A DNA stretch of 64,000 nucleotides from Lachnospiraceae bacterium (GCA_024684055.1 JAIKXN010000023.1:1-64000); one strand, 5' to 3'. Counted from the stretch's first letter, positions 1 to 8,664 are shown. Notes: a model not told the origin generated them from the sequence alone. Program-made: numbers and translations.

Positions 1-317
1 AGCATTTCGCATTCTTTGGTATCGGCTGCACGGTAATAAACTTCTTTTCCTTCTCTTCGGCTCACAATAAGGCCGCTGTTTTTAAGAGGTCTTAAGTGAT
101 GAGAAACGGCCGGCGAAGACATTTCAAGAATAGAGGAAATATTCATAACACATTCCTCATAATGACATAAAAGCCAGAAAATCCGAATTCTGGTAGGATC
201 GCTCAACTGCTGAAAAATATTCGATACGGTTTCAAATCTCTCCTCGTTCGACAGATTATTCTTTAAGTTTTCTATACAGCACTCCTCACCGTGATCATGC
301 GGTAAAATAGTTCCCAT
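1..317 (-). CDS. ArsR/SmtB-family metal-responsive repressor (C-terminus cut off by window start)
   Basis: Translation of the complement from the ATG at 317 gives 105 residues and is still open at base 1, so the C-terminus lies outside the window. Seen: the family hallmark LSDPTRIRI (about 38-46), a winged helix-turn-helix recognition segment SSPAVSHHLRPL (67-78) and the wing GLIVSRREGKEVYYR. An N-terminal H-D-H plus Cys13-Cys14 and a single Cys56 in the EECV segment are possible metal ligands; the alpha-5 site cannot be seen. A GGAGGT ribosome site precedes the ATG. It is divergent from an HMA protein and a P1B-ATPase, so it probably represses that operon and releases DNA on Zn/Cd/Pb binding (family knowledge plus context). 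The exact metal is not determined. Confidence 0.93.
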   Translation of the reverse strand, partial: MGTILPHDHGEECCIENLKNNLSNEERFETVSNIFQQLSDPTRIRIFWLLCHYEECVMNISSILEMSSPAVSHHLRPLKNSGLIVSRREGKEVYYRAADTKECEM

Positions 318-437
318 CTTCGTACCTCCAAAGAAGTCTTTATAAGTAATATTTTTCGTATATAAAAAGAAATAAATATAAATTTATATGACGATTTTTC
401 TGTTTCAGAGTATTTAAATAATAATAAAAAAAATAAC

Positions 438-543
438 TATTTGTGTCAAATGATGGGGAAAAATCAGATATTTGTACCAAATGAAGGTTAAAAATCAGAT
501 ATATGTGTCAAATGACGGAAAAAATTAAATATTTGTTGACAAA
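438..543 (+). repeat. Four phased TTTG-N3/4-CAAA boxes in ~31-bp imperfect direct repeats
   Basis: Boxes lie at 440-450 (TTTGTGTCAAA), 471-481 (TTTGTACCAAA), 502-512 (TATGTGTCAAA) and 532-543 (TTTGTTGACAAA). Centre spacings are 31, 31 and 30 bp, about three helical turns, so all four face the same side of DNA. Around the first three the similarity extends over the whole 30-31 bp unit (TGA after the box, then an A-rich stretch ending ATCAG in the first two). The fourth box contains the TTGACA -35 hexamer. This arrangement suggests cooperative binding by a dimeric regulator, but no known factor is identified. Confidence 0.75.
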
Positions 544-564
544 CCCTTCGGGCGGCTGTATTAT
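536..564 (+). promoter_or_regulatory. Sigma-A-type promoter of the HMA/P1B-ATPase operon
   Basis: TTGACA at 536-541, a 17-bp spacer and TATTAT at 559-564. Transcription should start near 571, just upstream of the inverted repeat at 580-603. The spacer contains the GC-rich CCCTTCGGGCGG, unlike its AT-rich surroundings. Confidence 0.8.
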
Positions 565-579
565 AAAACCAGAAAACAA

Positions 580-603
580 TTAAACGATTGCTTAATCGTT
601 TAA
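580..603. promoter_or_regulatory. Operator-like inverted repeat, probable ArsR binding site
   Basis: Perfect 10-bp arms TTAAACGATT and AATCGTTTAA separated by gctt, lying between the -10 box and the ribosome site, at about +10 to +33. ArsR/SmtB repressors bind AT-rich palindromes of this length and placement (family knowledge). That the divergent repressor binds here is inference. Confidence 0.65.
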
Positions 604-623
604 CAAATATGGAGGATCAAAAC

Positions 624-842
624 ATGAAAAAAACTTATAATATCGAAGTTGACTGCGCAAACTGCGCTAACCTTATGGAAGATGCAACTAATAAAACTGA
701 CGGCATCAAAACAGCAACAGTTAATTTTATGACACAGAAAATGACTGTTGAATTCGAAGAAGGCTCAGATGAAAAAAAAGTCATGAAACAGGTTCTTAAG
801 AACTGCAAAAAGGTTGAAGACGACTGCGAAATCGAATTCTGA
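624..842 (+). CDS. Stand-alone HMA-domain heavy-metal-binding protein, 72 aa
   Basis: A single heavy-metal-associated (ferredoxin-like) domain with the metal motif CANC (Cys11/Cys14), alternating beta strands (TYNIEVDC, TATVNFMTQKMTVEF) and an acidic Cys-containing C-terminal tail. Soluble, no signal peptide. The ATG at 624 is chosen because GGAGG (611-615) is 8 nt upstream; starts further upstream overlap the operator. It is followed at 983 by a P1B-ATPase lacking an N-terminal HMA domain, so it likely works as a detached metallochaperone or regulatory domain for that pump, taking Zn/Cd/Pb to the membrane. That role is inferred from family and context. Confidence 0.85.
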   Translation: MKKTYNIEVDCANCANLMEDATNKTDGIKTATVNFMTQKMTVEFEEGSDEKKVMKQVLKNCKKVEDDCEIEF

Positions 843-982
843 TATTATTCATTTGCAAAACCGTTTCGAATTTTATTTCAAAGGTTTTGTATATGTAAAA
901 AGGATTTGAGTTTATTTCAGATTTTATATCGAGCTTTGCTTATGTTATCGCCAACAATGAAGTTAGATGAAAGTGTGATTTT

Positions 983-2917
983 ATGAACAGGAAACAAAAA
1001 AAGATGTTAATCAGAATAATAATCACTGCAGTATTGCTGATCATTTTTTCCGTATTAAGATTTTTCTTTTCAACTGAAGACGGCGAAACGGCTTCCCGTT
1101 CAGGTTTCGTAATCAAGGAACCCGTATGGCTTATTCTTTTTCTCGTCCCCTACTTCATTATCGGTTATGACATTTTAAAGAAGGCCTTTAAAGGTATCTT
1201 AAACAGAAAAGTTTTTGACGAAAACTTTCTTATGGCAGTCGCAACAATCGGTGCCATTGCAATTGCGATCATAAACAAAAGCAGCGATTATACCGAAGCT
1301 GTTGCGGTAATGCTTTTCTATCAGATCGGTGAACTGTTTCAAAGTTACGCCGTCAGAAAGAGCCGCAAGAATATCAGCGAGCTTATGGATATCCGGCCCG
1401 ACTATGCCAATATCGAAAAAGACGGAGAACTCGAAAGAGTTTCACCCGATGAAGTTCCGATCGGTACCGTAATTACCATTCAGCCCGGCGAAAAGATTCC
1501 TATTGACGGAATCGTTACTGAAGGCAGTTCAACCCTTAATACTTCCGCACTTACAGGCGAAAGCGTTCCGAGGGACGTGGGAGTTTCAAATGAAGTATTA
1601 AGCGGATGCATCAATCTCTCGGGTGTACTTAAAATCCGTACAACAAAAGAATTCGGCGAGTCAACGGTTTCCAAGATACTCGAACTCGTTGAATCATCAA
1701 GTTCAAACAAATCAAAATCGGAAGCTTTTATTTCCAAATTTGCAAAAGTTTACACACCTGCAGTATGTATAAGTGCCCTCTGCCTTGCAATCATACCGCC
1801 GATCATATTACTCTTCCTAAAACAGCCTGCATCATGGAATACATGGATTTACAGAGCTCTGACGTTTTTGGTAATCTCCTGTCCCTGTGCACTCGTGATC
1901 AGTATTCCTTTATCATTTTTTGCAGGACTCGGCGGAGCAAGCAAAGAAGGCATACTTATAAAAGGATCCAATTATCTGGAAGCTTTGTCAAAGACAAAAT
2001 ATGTTGTATTTGACAAAACAGGAACTCTGACAAAAGGCGTATTCAATGTAAATGCCGTTCATCACAACACGATTGACGAGGAACGCCTGATCGAATACGC
2101 TGCTTTATCGGAGTGCGCTTCCTCCCATCCGATAAGTTTAAGCCTTCAGAAAGCTTACGGAAAGGAAATCGATCGAAGCCGAGTTGATAACATTCAGGAA
2201 ATTTCCGGACACGGAATTATCGCAAACGTAGACGGAATTGCAGTTGCAGCCGGTAACGAAAAGCTCATGGATAAATACGGATACGAGTACAGATCATGTC
2301 ATAAAACCGGTACCATCGTTCACATGGCCGTAGACAATGAATACGCAGGACACATCGTAATCTCAGATGAAATTAAACCGGATTCAAAAGAAGCAATAGA
2401 AGCTCTTAAGAATTCAGGTGTCAAAAAGACAATAATGCTTACAGGCGATATGGAAAATGTTGCGAAAGACGTCGCGGAAAACCTTAAAGTAGACGAATAC
2501 TTCGCCGGTCTTCTTCCTGCAGACAAGGTATCCAAGGTTGAAGAAATCATTGAATCCAAACCCAAAAACGATATGCTCGCTTTCGTGGGTGACGGAATAA
2601 ATGATGCGCCGGTTCTTGCCAGAGCCGATATAGGTATTGCAATGGGCGCCATGGGATCCGATGCAGCCATCGAAGCTGCGGATGTCGTTCTTATGGATGA
2701 TAATCCTTTAAAGATTGCCAAAGCGATCCGCATCTCGAGAAAGTGCCTCGGAATAGTTTATCAGAATATCGTCTTCGCTCTGGTTATTAAATTCGCCTGC
2801 CTCCTTCTCGGAGCGCTCGGATTTGCAAACATGTGGGCAGCAATATTTGCCGACGTAGGCGTAATGATCATCGCGGTACTCAACGCCATAAGAGCACTCA
2901 ACGTAAAGAAACTTTAA
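983..2917 (+). CDS. cadA: P1B-type heavy-metal-translocating ATPase (Zn/Cd/Pb exporter, CadA/ZntA type), 644 aa
   Basis: Integral-membrane ATP-driven metal exporter. Seen: intramembrane CPC motif (300-302) in the sixth helix region, phosphorylation motif DKTGTLT (Asp344), the P1B-specific HP dipeptide in SSHPIS, the phosphatase-type TGES and the hinge GDGINDAP (about 536-543), with two C-terminal helices. CPC in the SCPCALVIS context with this length is typical of the Zn/Cd/Pb branch. The N-terminus starts directly with a charged stretch and a membrane helix; the usual HMA domain is missing and is encoded by the gene just upstream. The ribosome site is weak (GAAAG region), so translation may depend on the leader. 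Metal specificity is inferred. Confidence 0.94.
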   Translation: MNRKQKKMLIRIIITAVLLIIFSVLRFFFSTEDGETASRSGFVIKEPVWLILFLVPYFIIGYDILKKAFKGILNRKVFDENFLMAVATIGAIAIAIINKSSDYTEAVAVMLFYQIGELFQSYAVRKSRKNISELMDIRPDYANIEKDGELERVSPDEVPIGTVITIQPGEKIPIDGIVTEGSSTLNTSALTGESVPRDVGVSNEVLSGCINLSGVLKIRTTKEFGESTVSKILELVESSSSNKSKSEAFISKFAKVYTPAVCISALCLAIIPPIILLFLKQPASWNTWIYRALTFLVISCPCALVISIPLSFFAGLGGASKEGILIKGSNYLEALSKTKYVVFDKTGTLTKGVFNVNAVHHNTIDEERLIEYAALSECASSHPISLSLQKAYGKEIDRSRVDNIQEISGHGIIANVDGIAVAAGNEKLMDKYGYEYRSCHKTGTIVHMAVDNEYAGHIVISDEIKPDSKEAIEALKNSGVKKTIMLTGDMENVAKDVAENLKVDEYFAGLLPADKVSKVEEIIESKPKNDMLAFVGDGINDAPVLARADIGIAMGAMGSDAAIEAADVVLMDDNPLKIAKAIRISRKCLGIVYQNIVFALVIKFACLLLGALGFANMWAAIFADVGVMIIAVLNAIRALNVKKL

Positions 2918-2940
2918 ACAGACGATTGTCTCCTAAAAGC

Positions 2941-2982
2941 TACGGGTGTAACAGCAATTTTGCTATTACACCCGTAATTTTT
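2941..2982 (+). terminator. Rho-independent terminator after the P1B-ATPase gene
   Basis: 11-bp stem TACGGGTGTAA (2941-2951) and TTACACCCGTA (2966-2976), with an inner AGCAA/TTGCT extension, then a T-rich run. It separates the convergent ATPase and rpe genes and may also stop minus-strand transcripts. Confidence 0.85.
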
Positions 2983-3000
2983 CTTAAATGTCTTATTATT

Positions 3001-3663
3001 CTATTTTTCCGCTTTAAGGATCTCTTCATATTTCTTCACGGATTCGAAAGGCTTTCCGTTAAAAATCGATGAGCCCATAACGAAAACATTGGCTCCGGCT
3101 TTTGCAGCGGTTATTATTGTCTTTTCATTGATTCCGCCGTCGACCTCCACGTCGATATCGAGTCCCCTTCTTACTGCTTCCTCTCTTATGGCCTTTATCT
3201 TGTCTGTACATTTATCGATATAAGGCTGAGCGCCGGCTCCCGGTTCCACTGTCATTACGAGAACCTGTTTTACCAGGTCCATATAAGGAAATACTTCTTT
3301 TACATCAGTATCGGGACTTAATGTGATCGAAGGTATCATTCCAAGTTCCTTAATCTTCAAAAGATCTGCTCTCGCATCTTTCATTGCTTCCACGTGTACC
3401 GTAAGTATCTCGGCACCCGCTTCTTTGAACTTCTCAAAGTATCTTGAAGGATCTTCGATCATAAGATGAACGTCAAGTTTGAGATTAGTGTTTCCCTTAA
3501 TGCATTTAAGGACAGGTATTCCGAATGAAATATTCGGAACGAACATTCCGTCCATTACGTCAAAATGAAGATACTGCGCTCCCGCTTCTTCCACCGCTTT
3601 GATTTCGCTTCTTAAATCAAGAAAATCCGCCGAGAGTATCGACGGAGCAAGAATAAAATTCAT
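3001..3663 (-). CDS. rpe: Ribulose-phosphate 3-epimerase, 220 aa
   Basis: Interconverts ribulose-5-phosphate and xylulose-5-phosphate in the pentose phosphate pathway. A TIM barrel of normal family length beginning MNFILAPSILSAD, with the metal and active-site segments HFDVMDGMFVPN, DVHLMIEDP and VEVDGGI and phosphate-binding GSSIF near the end. The start at 3663 matches the family N-terminus; a GGGG stretch upstream may serve as ribosome site. It is last of the minus-strand prkC-rsgA-rpe series, a common Firmicute order. Confidence 0.96.
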   Translation of the reverse strand: MNFILAPSILSADFLDLRSEIKAVEEAGAQYLHFDVMDGMFVPNISFGIPVLKCIKGNTNLKLDVHLMIEDPSRYFEKFKEAGAEILTVHVEAMKDARADLLKIKELGMIPSITLSPDTDVKEVFPYMDLVKQVLVMTVEPGAGAQPYIDKCTDKIKAIREEAVRRGLDIDVEVDGGINEKTIITAAKAGANVFVMGSSIFNGKPFESVKKYEEILKAEK

Positions 3664-3691
3664 AAAAAGTAACCCCGTGTCAAATTTCAAG

Positions 3692-3757
3692 TAAAGTGAT
3701 TTATCTAAAACCTGTAATTGCTATATTAAAGTGTTTTATCTAAAACCTGTAATTGCT
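3692..3757. repeat. 35-bp tandem duplication covering the 3' end of rsgA
   Basis: Bases 3692-3722 and 3727-3757 match at 30 of 31 positions (A3699 versus T3734), period 35. The upstream copy (3727-3757) contains the last codons of rsgA (SNYRF and stop); the other lies between rsgA and rpe and repeats the same coding sequence as a non-coding echo. This is the signature of a recent tandem duplication by slippage. Confidence 0.9.
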
Positions 3758-4630
3758 TTTAATTTCAGAAAGAATCTTCAGATAATTTTCATATCTTTCT
3801 CTCGAAATCTTTCCATCTTCCACCGCTTCCTTCACTTTGCAGTCAGGCTCTCTGTCATGAATACAGGCATTGAATCTGCATTTTGAGGAATATTCAAGAA
3901 ATTCCGGATAGTAATCGGAAGCCCTCTCCTGTTCGTGGAGCGTAGGAAGATAAAATGACGAAAACCCCGGTGTGTCAAGAATAAACGAATCAACACCGTC
4001 GACATCGAATTCAAACATTTCAGTATGCCTCGTCGTGTGTTTTCCCCTTTGGGTTTTCTTTGAAATATCTCCTGTTTCCATTATCTGTTTGCCGACAATG
4101 GCATTTATAAGAGTCGATTTGCCGACGCCGCTCGGGCCTGCCACGGCAGTGGTTTTACCCTTAAGCATATCTTTAAGCAGATCAACGTTAATACCTTCTT
4201 TGGCACTCGTAAAAATCAACGGTGCATTAAATCCCCGATAAATATCCCGTATCCTTTCCTTCTCGCCGGGATTCAGATCTTCTTTGTTAAAGACCAAAAT
4301 CGGCTTCAGTCTTTCATGCATTATGAAAAACAGAAACTTATCCAGAAGATACAGATTAGGTTTCGGATTGGTTAATGCGAAAATAACCATCATGCAGTCA
4401 ACATTGCTGACCGCAGGACGAATAAGTTCGTTTTCTCTCTGAAGGATATCCGTAATGCTTCCTTCATATTTATCCTCGTCGGTTATATCAAACCTGCAGT
4501 TATCGCCGACAAGGGGTTTCAGTTTTCGATCCCTTATTTTTCCCTGTGCGTGACAGGTGTAAATACAGGCATTTTCAAAAGAATAAACGTAATAAAATCC
4601 CGCTATTCCTTTTATGATCTTACCCTTCAT
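3740..4630 (-). CDS. rsgA: Ribosome small-subunit-dependent GTPase RsgA, 296 aa
   Basis: Circularly permuted GTPase that checks late 30S maturation. Seen: N-terminal OB fold (about 1-65), NKED as the G4 motif, SAKEG as G5, then P-loop GPSGVGKSTLIN and G3 DTPGFSSF, and a C-terminal zinc knuckle with the Cys-X-X-X-X-Cys-X-His pattern of CRFNACIHD followed by DCKVK. Length is normal. Its ATG abuts the prkC stop (TAAATG), indicating translational coupling. Confidence 0.96.
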   Translation of the reverse strand: MKGKIIKGIAGFYYVYSFENACIYTCHAQGKIRDRKLKPLVGDNCRFDITDEDKYEGSITDILQRENELIRPAVSNVDCMMVIFALTNPKPNLYLLDKFLFFIMHERLKPILVFNKEDLNPGEKERIRDIYRGFNAPLIFTSAKEGINVDLLKDMLKGKTTAVAGPSGVGKSTLINAIVGKQIMETGDISKKTQRGKHTTRHTEMFEFDVDGVDSFILDTPGFSSFYLPTLHEQERASDYYPEFLEYSSKCRFNACIHDREPDCKVKEAVEDGKISRERYENYLKILSEIKSNYRF

Positions 4631-6871
4631 TTACTGAAATTCCACTTCATATCTGATGGTATTCTGTGTAGGTGCATTCTGAACCGTCACATTACCGTTT
4701 GCATCAACTACTTCTTCCTGTTTAATTACGGTATATGTAACTTCCACAACACCTTTGGATACACCGTAAATCTGCGACAGATTGATATTATACGGGAATA
4801 TGGGCGCAGACTCATAGAAAAGCTGCGTTCCGTCAGTTGTAAGAAGTACGATCGTAGCTGCACCGCCGACATAATCGTCGGGAGCCTGTACCATAATATT
4901 ACATGAATAATATCTGGGTTCGGGGCCAAGGCTTAATTTAAGTGCTATCTGAGAACCATCTTTGATCACCGAACCGGGTGTATAACTCTGTCCGCATACT
5001 TTGCCGACATCAACTGTATCCGAATATACTTCATCAACACCGGTTACGGTCATTCCGAGGTCTGTTACGGTCTTTCTTGCCTCTTCCTCACTCATTCCGG
5101 TAAGATCCGGCATCTTGTTCTTTTCTTTGCCTGAACCTTCGCTGATAACTATGGTAATGGCTTTGTTAAAGCTTCCGCTTGTTCCGGCTTCGGGAGTCTG
5201 TGAAATAACGGTTCCTTTTGTAACCGTATCGTTCTTCTCCGTAAGTTTTTCAACTTTAAAACCGTCCTGTTCAAGACGTGCGGTTGCTTCTGCTTCGGTC
5301 ATTGAAACAACATTCGGTACTATGATTCCTTCTTCCGAAAGACTTACATAAATCGTAACCTTGCTTCCTTCTTCAACATTGCTGCCCTGAGAAGGATCTG
5401 TACGGATAACTCTTTCGGGAGCTACTTCATCGGATTTTTCATAAGCAAGTTCAACGGTAAAGTTGTGACTCTGAAGGTACTTCTGTGCTTCCGTCGAAAG
5501 CATGTTGTTTACGCTCGGAACAGTCACAAATTTTGTCTTTTCTTCCTTGGGTGAAAAAAGTCCCAGGAAATTACCGAGAAGAATAAGAAGTAAAATACCT
5601 ATTGCTACGGCAAATCCGCCGATAACGATCGTCTTAATTCTTTCCGCTGTCGAATCGTCTGCTTTTCTTCTTCTGTCATTATTTCTTTCCTGTGCAAGAG
5701 GCTTGCTCCTCTTGGAAGTCTGCTGTTTCTTCTGCGGATTTTCGGAAGTCTTCGGCTTCGGTCTCGGCTGAGCCTGTGCCTGAGGCTTCTGTTTCGGCTG
5801 AGGCTTGGGCTGCTGTTTGGACTGAGGTTTGTTAACCTGAGAGTAGCCCGCTCCGTCCTCGGTATTCTTTATGTTTTTCGGAAGTTCGAGGGACTCGTTC
5901 TTATTTCTGTTTACACGAACGAGCTCTTCGCGTTTCTGGATTTCTTCCGTCTCATCTTCGCTGTTTCTTCTTTCGCGGCGATACATGGGTGAAAGATTCG
6001 TCTTTGTTACGGAATTTCTTTCATGTGTATCCATCTTGACGAAATTATCGTCAGGTGAAATATAAGCTTTCTTTAAGTCCTCGATCACTTCGCTCATCTT
6101 CTGATATCTGCGGTCCGGACTCTTTTGCGTACATTTTAAAATGATCTGTTCTATGCTGACAGGGATATCTTCAACGAACTGTCTCGGTGAAGGCATTTCT
6201 TCCTGAATGTGCTTGATTGCAATGGCTACCGTAGTATCGCCGTTAAAAGGCACTCTGCCCGTAACCATCTCAAAAAGCGTGATACCGAGAGAATAGATAT
6301 CACTCTTTTCATCCGAGAATCCGCCTCTTGCCTGTTCGGGAGACGTGTAATGAACACTTCCCATAACATTGCTTGAAATTGTATTGGATGTTGTCGTCTT
6401 GGCAATACCGAAATCGGTAACCTTGACTTTGCCGTCCTTGGAAATAATAACATTTTGAGGCTTGATATCTCTGTGAATGATCCCGTTGTTATGAGCCGCT
6501 TCAATACCTGAAGCAATGGGAATCGCAATACTTATGCATTCCTGAATATTCAGTCTGCTCTTCTTTTCGATGTACTGCTTGAGAGTATAGCCGTCAACAA
6601 GTTCCATTACAATGTAGGAAATACCGTTTTCTTCCCCTACATCGTAAACAGTTACAATATTCGGATGCATAAGATTTGCGGCAGCTTCGGCTTCACGTCT
6701 GAACTTGCTTACAAATTCCCTGTTCTCCGAAAATTCCTGCTTTAAAACCTTAACCGCAACATTTCTGTTCAGTTTATTATCTTTTGCTCTGTAAACATCT
6801 GACATTCCACCGGTGCCGATCAATTCCTGTATCTCATATCGGCCTCCGATGACCATACCAATCTTTACCAT
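4631..6871 (-). CDS. prkC: PASTA-domain Ser/Thr protein kinase (PrkC/PknB type), 746 aa
   Basis: Membrane-anchored kinase sensing peptidoglycan fragments or lipid II and coordinating cell wall growth and dormancy (family knowledge). Residues 1-275 are a Hanks-type kinase with GTGGMSDVYRA, the catalytic HRDIKPQNV, DFGIAK and SPEQARG. A long basic and Gln/Pro-rich linker (about 285-405, with Q-P-K repeats) follows, then one transmembrane helix (about 411-437) and three PASTA repeats (about 450-655). An extra ~85-residue beta-rich C-terminal domain has no name I can give. Partner phosphatase and rlmN lie upstream in the same operon. Confidence 0.95.
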   Translation of the reverse strand: MVKIGMVIGGRYEIQELIGTGGMSDVYRAKDNKLNRNVAVKVLKQEFSENREFVSKFRREAEAAANLMHPNIVTVYDVGEENGISYIVMELVDGYTLKQYIEKKSRLNIQECISIAIPIASGIEAAHNNGIIHRDIKPQNVIISKDGKVKVTDFGIAKTTTSNTISSNVMGSVHYTSPEQARGGFSDEKSDIYSLGITLFEMVTGRVPFNGDTTVAIAIKHIQEEMPSPRQFVEDIPVSIEQIILKCTQKSPDRRYQKMSEVIEDLKKAYISPDDNFVKMDTHERNSVTKTNLSPMYRRERRNSEDETEEIQKREELVRVNRNKNESLELPKNIKNTEDGAGYSQVNKPQSKQQPKPQPKQKPQAQAQPRPKPKTSENPQKKQQTSKRSKPLAQERNNDRRRKADDSTAERIKTIVIGGFAVAIGILLLILLGNFLGLFSPKEEKTKFVTVPSVNNMLSTEAQKYLQSHNFTVELAYEKSDEVAPERVIRTDPSQGSNVEEGSKVTIYVSLSEEGIIVPNVVSMTEAEATARLEQDGFKVEKLTEKNDTVTKGTVISQTPEAGTSGSFNKAITIVISEGSGKEKNKMPDLTGMSEEEARKTVTDLGMTVTGVDEVYSDTVDVGKVCGQSYTPGSVIKDGSQIALKLSLGPEPRYYSCNIMVQAPDDYVGGAATIVLLTTDGTQLFYESAPIFPYNINLSQIYGVSKGVVEVTYTVIKQEEVVDANGNVTVQNAPTQNTIRYEVEFQ

Positions 6872-6882
6872 ATAAACCTCAC

Positions 6883-7617
6883 CTATCGTTCATATCTGAT
6901 TAATACTACCGAAATATTATCGCTTCCGCCGTTTTCATTGGCAGTGGATACAAGCCTCGAAGCCGTGGACTCAAGTTCCTTCTCCGAGTTTACTATTTCG
7001 AGAATATTATTATCTTCAATCATATTGCTGAGCCCGTCGGAACACATAAGAATGGTATCTCCGTCCTTAAGCTCAACTTCGAAGAAATCTATATTTACAT
7101 TACCCGTAGCACCTATGGCTCTGGTAATAATATTCTTATCGGGATGATTCCTGGCGCTGACACGGTCAATACCGCCCATACGAACCATTTCTTCAACAAG
7201 GGAATGGTCTCTTGTTATCTGAGTAATGGTTTTATCGGCAGAAATAATATAAAGTCTGGAATCTCCTACATTTGCCACGGTTAAAATGTTGCCTGAAACA
7301 GTTGCAAGTACTGCAGTTGTTCCCATACCCACCATATTGACATCTTCCATGGCTTTTCTTCTTATTCTTGTATTTGCCTCGTTTATTGCATCAGAAATAG
7401 CGGTCACAACCTTCTTGCCCCTGCTTTTCGAACACATTTCAATAATGGTCTCAACAGCGCACTTAGAAGCGTAATCACCGGCCTTGTGTCCGCCCATACC
7501 GTCTGCAACCAGAAAAAGATTATCCAGCACGCCGAGCGGATAAATCGATGTAAATACAAAATCCTGATTCAATTGTCTTAATTTACCTATATCTGTTTTA
7601 GATACAGCTTTTATCAC
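6883..7617 (-). CDS. prpC: PP2C-type Ser/Thr protein phosphatase, 244 aa
   Basis: Mn/Mg-dependent phosphatase that reverses PrkC signalling. Seen: NQDF near the N-terminus, metal-binding DGMGGHKAGD, VGDSRLY, SDGLSNM and GGSDNISVV at the C-terminus, all diagnostic of the PPM family. Cytoplasmic; length normal. It starts with GTG, and the GTGA at 7614-7617 overlaps the rlmN stop by 4 bp, so the two are translationally coupled. It sits directly before the PASTA kinase gene. Confidence 0.96.
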   Translation of the reverse strand: MIKAVSKTDIGKLRQLNQDFVFTSIYPLGVLDNLFLVADGMGGHKAGDYASKCAVETIIEMCSKSRGKKVVTAISDAINEANTRIRRKAMEDVNMVGMGTTAVLATVSGNILTVANVGDSRLYIISADKTITQITRDHSLVEEMVRMGGIDRVSARNHPDKNIITRAIGATGNVNIDFFEVELKDGDTILMCSDGLSNMIEDNNILEIVNSEKELESTASRLVSTANENGGSDNISVVLIRYER

Positions 7618-8660
7618 GATTGAACCCCCGGGCCTTCCTCATTATGCCGGCGTCTCAACTGACCGCAGGCACCGTCGATATCCTTGCCCATTTCCCTTCT
7701 AATAGTAACATTTATCCCGTTTTTTTCAAGTTTATTTTGGAATGCAAAAATACGGGATTTGTCAGATCTCGTAAAATCGCGTTCCTTTATAGGATTGACC
7801 GGAATCAGATTGACATGACCGTTATGACCTTTTAAAAGAGCAGACAATTCTTCCGCTTCCCTGTCATTGTCATTCACTCCGGAAACAAGCGCATATTCAA
7901 AGCTTACTCTTCTGCCGGTTGTTTCAAAATAGTAATCACATGCCTCAAGACATTCCGCAACGGAAAAACTTTGGGCTATCGGCATAAGTTCCCGCCTTTT
8001 TTCATCATTCGGTGCATGAAGAGACAAAGCCAGCGTAACCTGGAGTCCTTCATCAGCGAACTGTTTCATTCGGGGTACAATCCCACAAGTTGATACTGTA
8101 ACACTTCTTTGAGAAATATTCAAGCCTTCCGGACAAGTTAAAAGTTTAACAAACTTCACCACATTGTCGTAATTGTCCATGGGTTCGCCCATTCCCATTA
8201 CTACAACGTTTGAAACCCTCTCCTTTGTATATCTTGTGATTTCGTAAATCTGCTCAAGTATTTCGGCGGGACTTAAACTTCTCTGAAGACCGTCAAGTGT
8301 CGAAGCACAGAATCTGCACCCCATTCTGCAGCCGATCTGAGACGATACACATACGGAATTACCGTGATGATACTGCATCCATACACTCTCGATGTAATTT
8401 CCGTCATATGTTTCAAAAAGAAACTTTTTTGTGGAATCGATTTTCGATTCCTGAACCCTTACGATCTTAAGAGTCGTCATCACGTAGTTTTCTCTGAGTT
8501 TCTGTCTTAAAGCCGCAGAAATATTACTCATATCGTCAAAATCCGATACAAGCTTCACATGAAGCCACTCGAAGATCTGCTTTGCTCTGTAAGCGGCTTC
8601 TCCCATATCTTTAAGTTCTTCTTTAAGTTCATCTATTGATTTGCTCTTGATCTCGTCCAT
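7614..8660 (-). CDS. rlmN: 23S rRNA (adenine2503-C2)/tRNA methyltransferase RlmN, 348 aa
   Basis: Radical-SAM enzyme that methylates C2 of A2503 in 23S rRNA and A37 of some tRNAs. The CxxxCxxC cluster motif is in GCRMGCRFCAS, and the GMGEPMDNYDNV segment and the two mechanistic Cys regions (ending DIDGACGQL) are present. Full family length. It begins 4 bp after rsmB and overlaps prpC; its ribosome site is poor and lies inside the rsmB 3' end. Confidence 0.96.
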   Translation of the reverse strand: MDEIKSKSIDELKEELKDMGEAAYRAKQIFEWLHVKLVSDFDDMSNISAALRQKLRENYVMTTLKIVRVQESKIDSTKKFLFETYDGNYIESVWMQYHHGNSVCVSSQIGCRMGCRFCASTLDGLQRSLSPAEILEQIYEITRYTKERVSNVVVMGMGEPMDNYDNVVKFVKLLTCPEGLNISQRSVTVSTCGIVPRMKQFADEGLQVTLALSLHAPNDEKRRELMPIAQSFSVAECLEACDYYFETTGRRVSFEYALVSGVNDNDREAEELSALLKGHNGHVNLIPVNPIKERDFTRSDKSRIFAFQNKLEKNGINVTIRREMGKDIDGACGQLRRRHNEEGPGVQS

Positions 8661-8664
8661 CTTT

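Larger units (their letters stand above)
318..623. promoter_or_regulatory. Divergent control region between the ArsR gene and the HMA/P1B-ATPase operon
   Basis: This 306-bp gap has no credible gene. It is A+T rich and holds a 14-bp AT palindrome (376-389), an array of three ~31-bp imperfect direct repeats whose core recurs a fourth time at the -35 (438-543), a consensus promoter (536-564), a 24-bp operator-like inverted repeat (580-603) and the ribosome site GGAGG at 611-615. The parts are described in separate entries. Confidence 0.8.
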
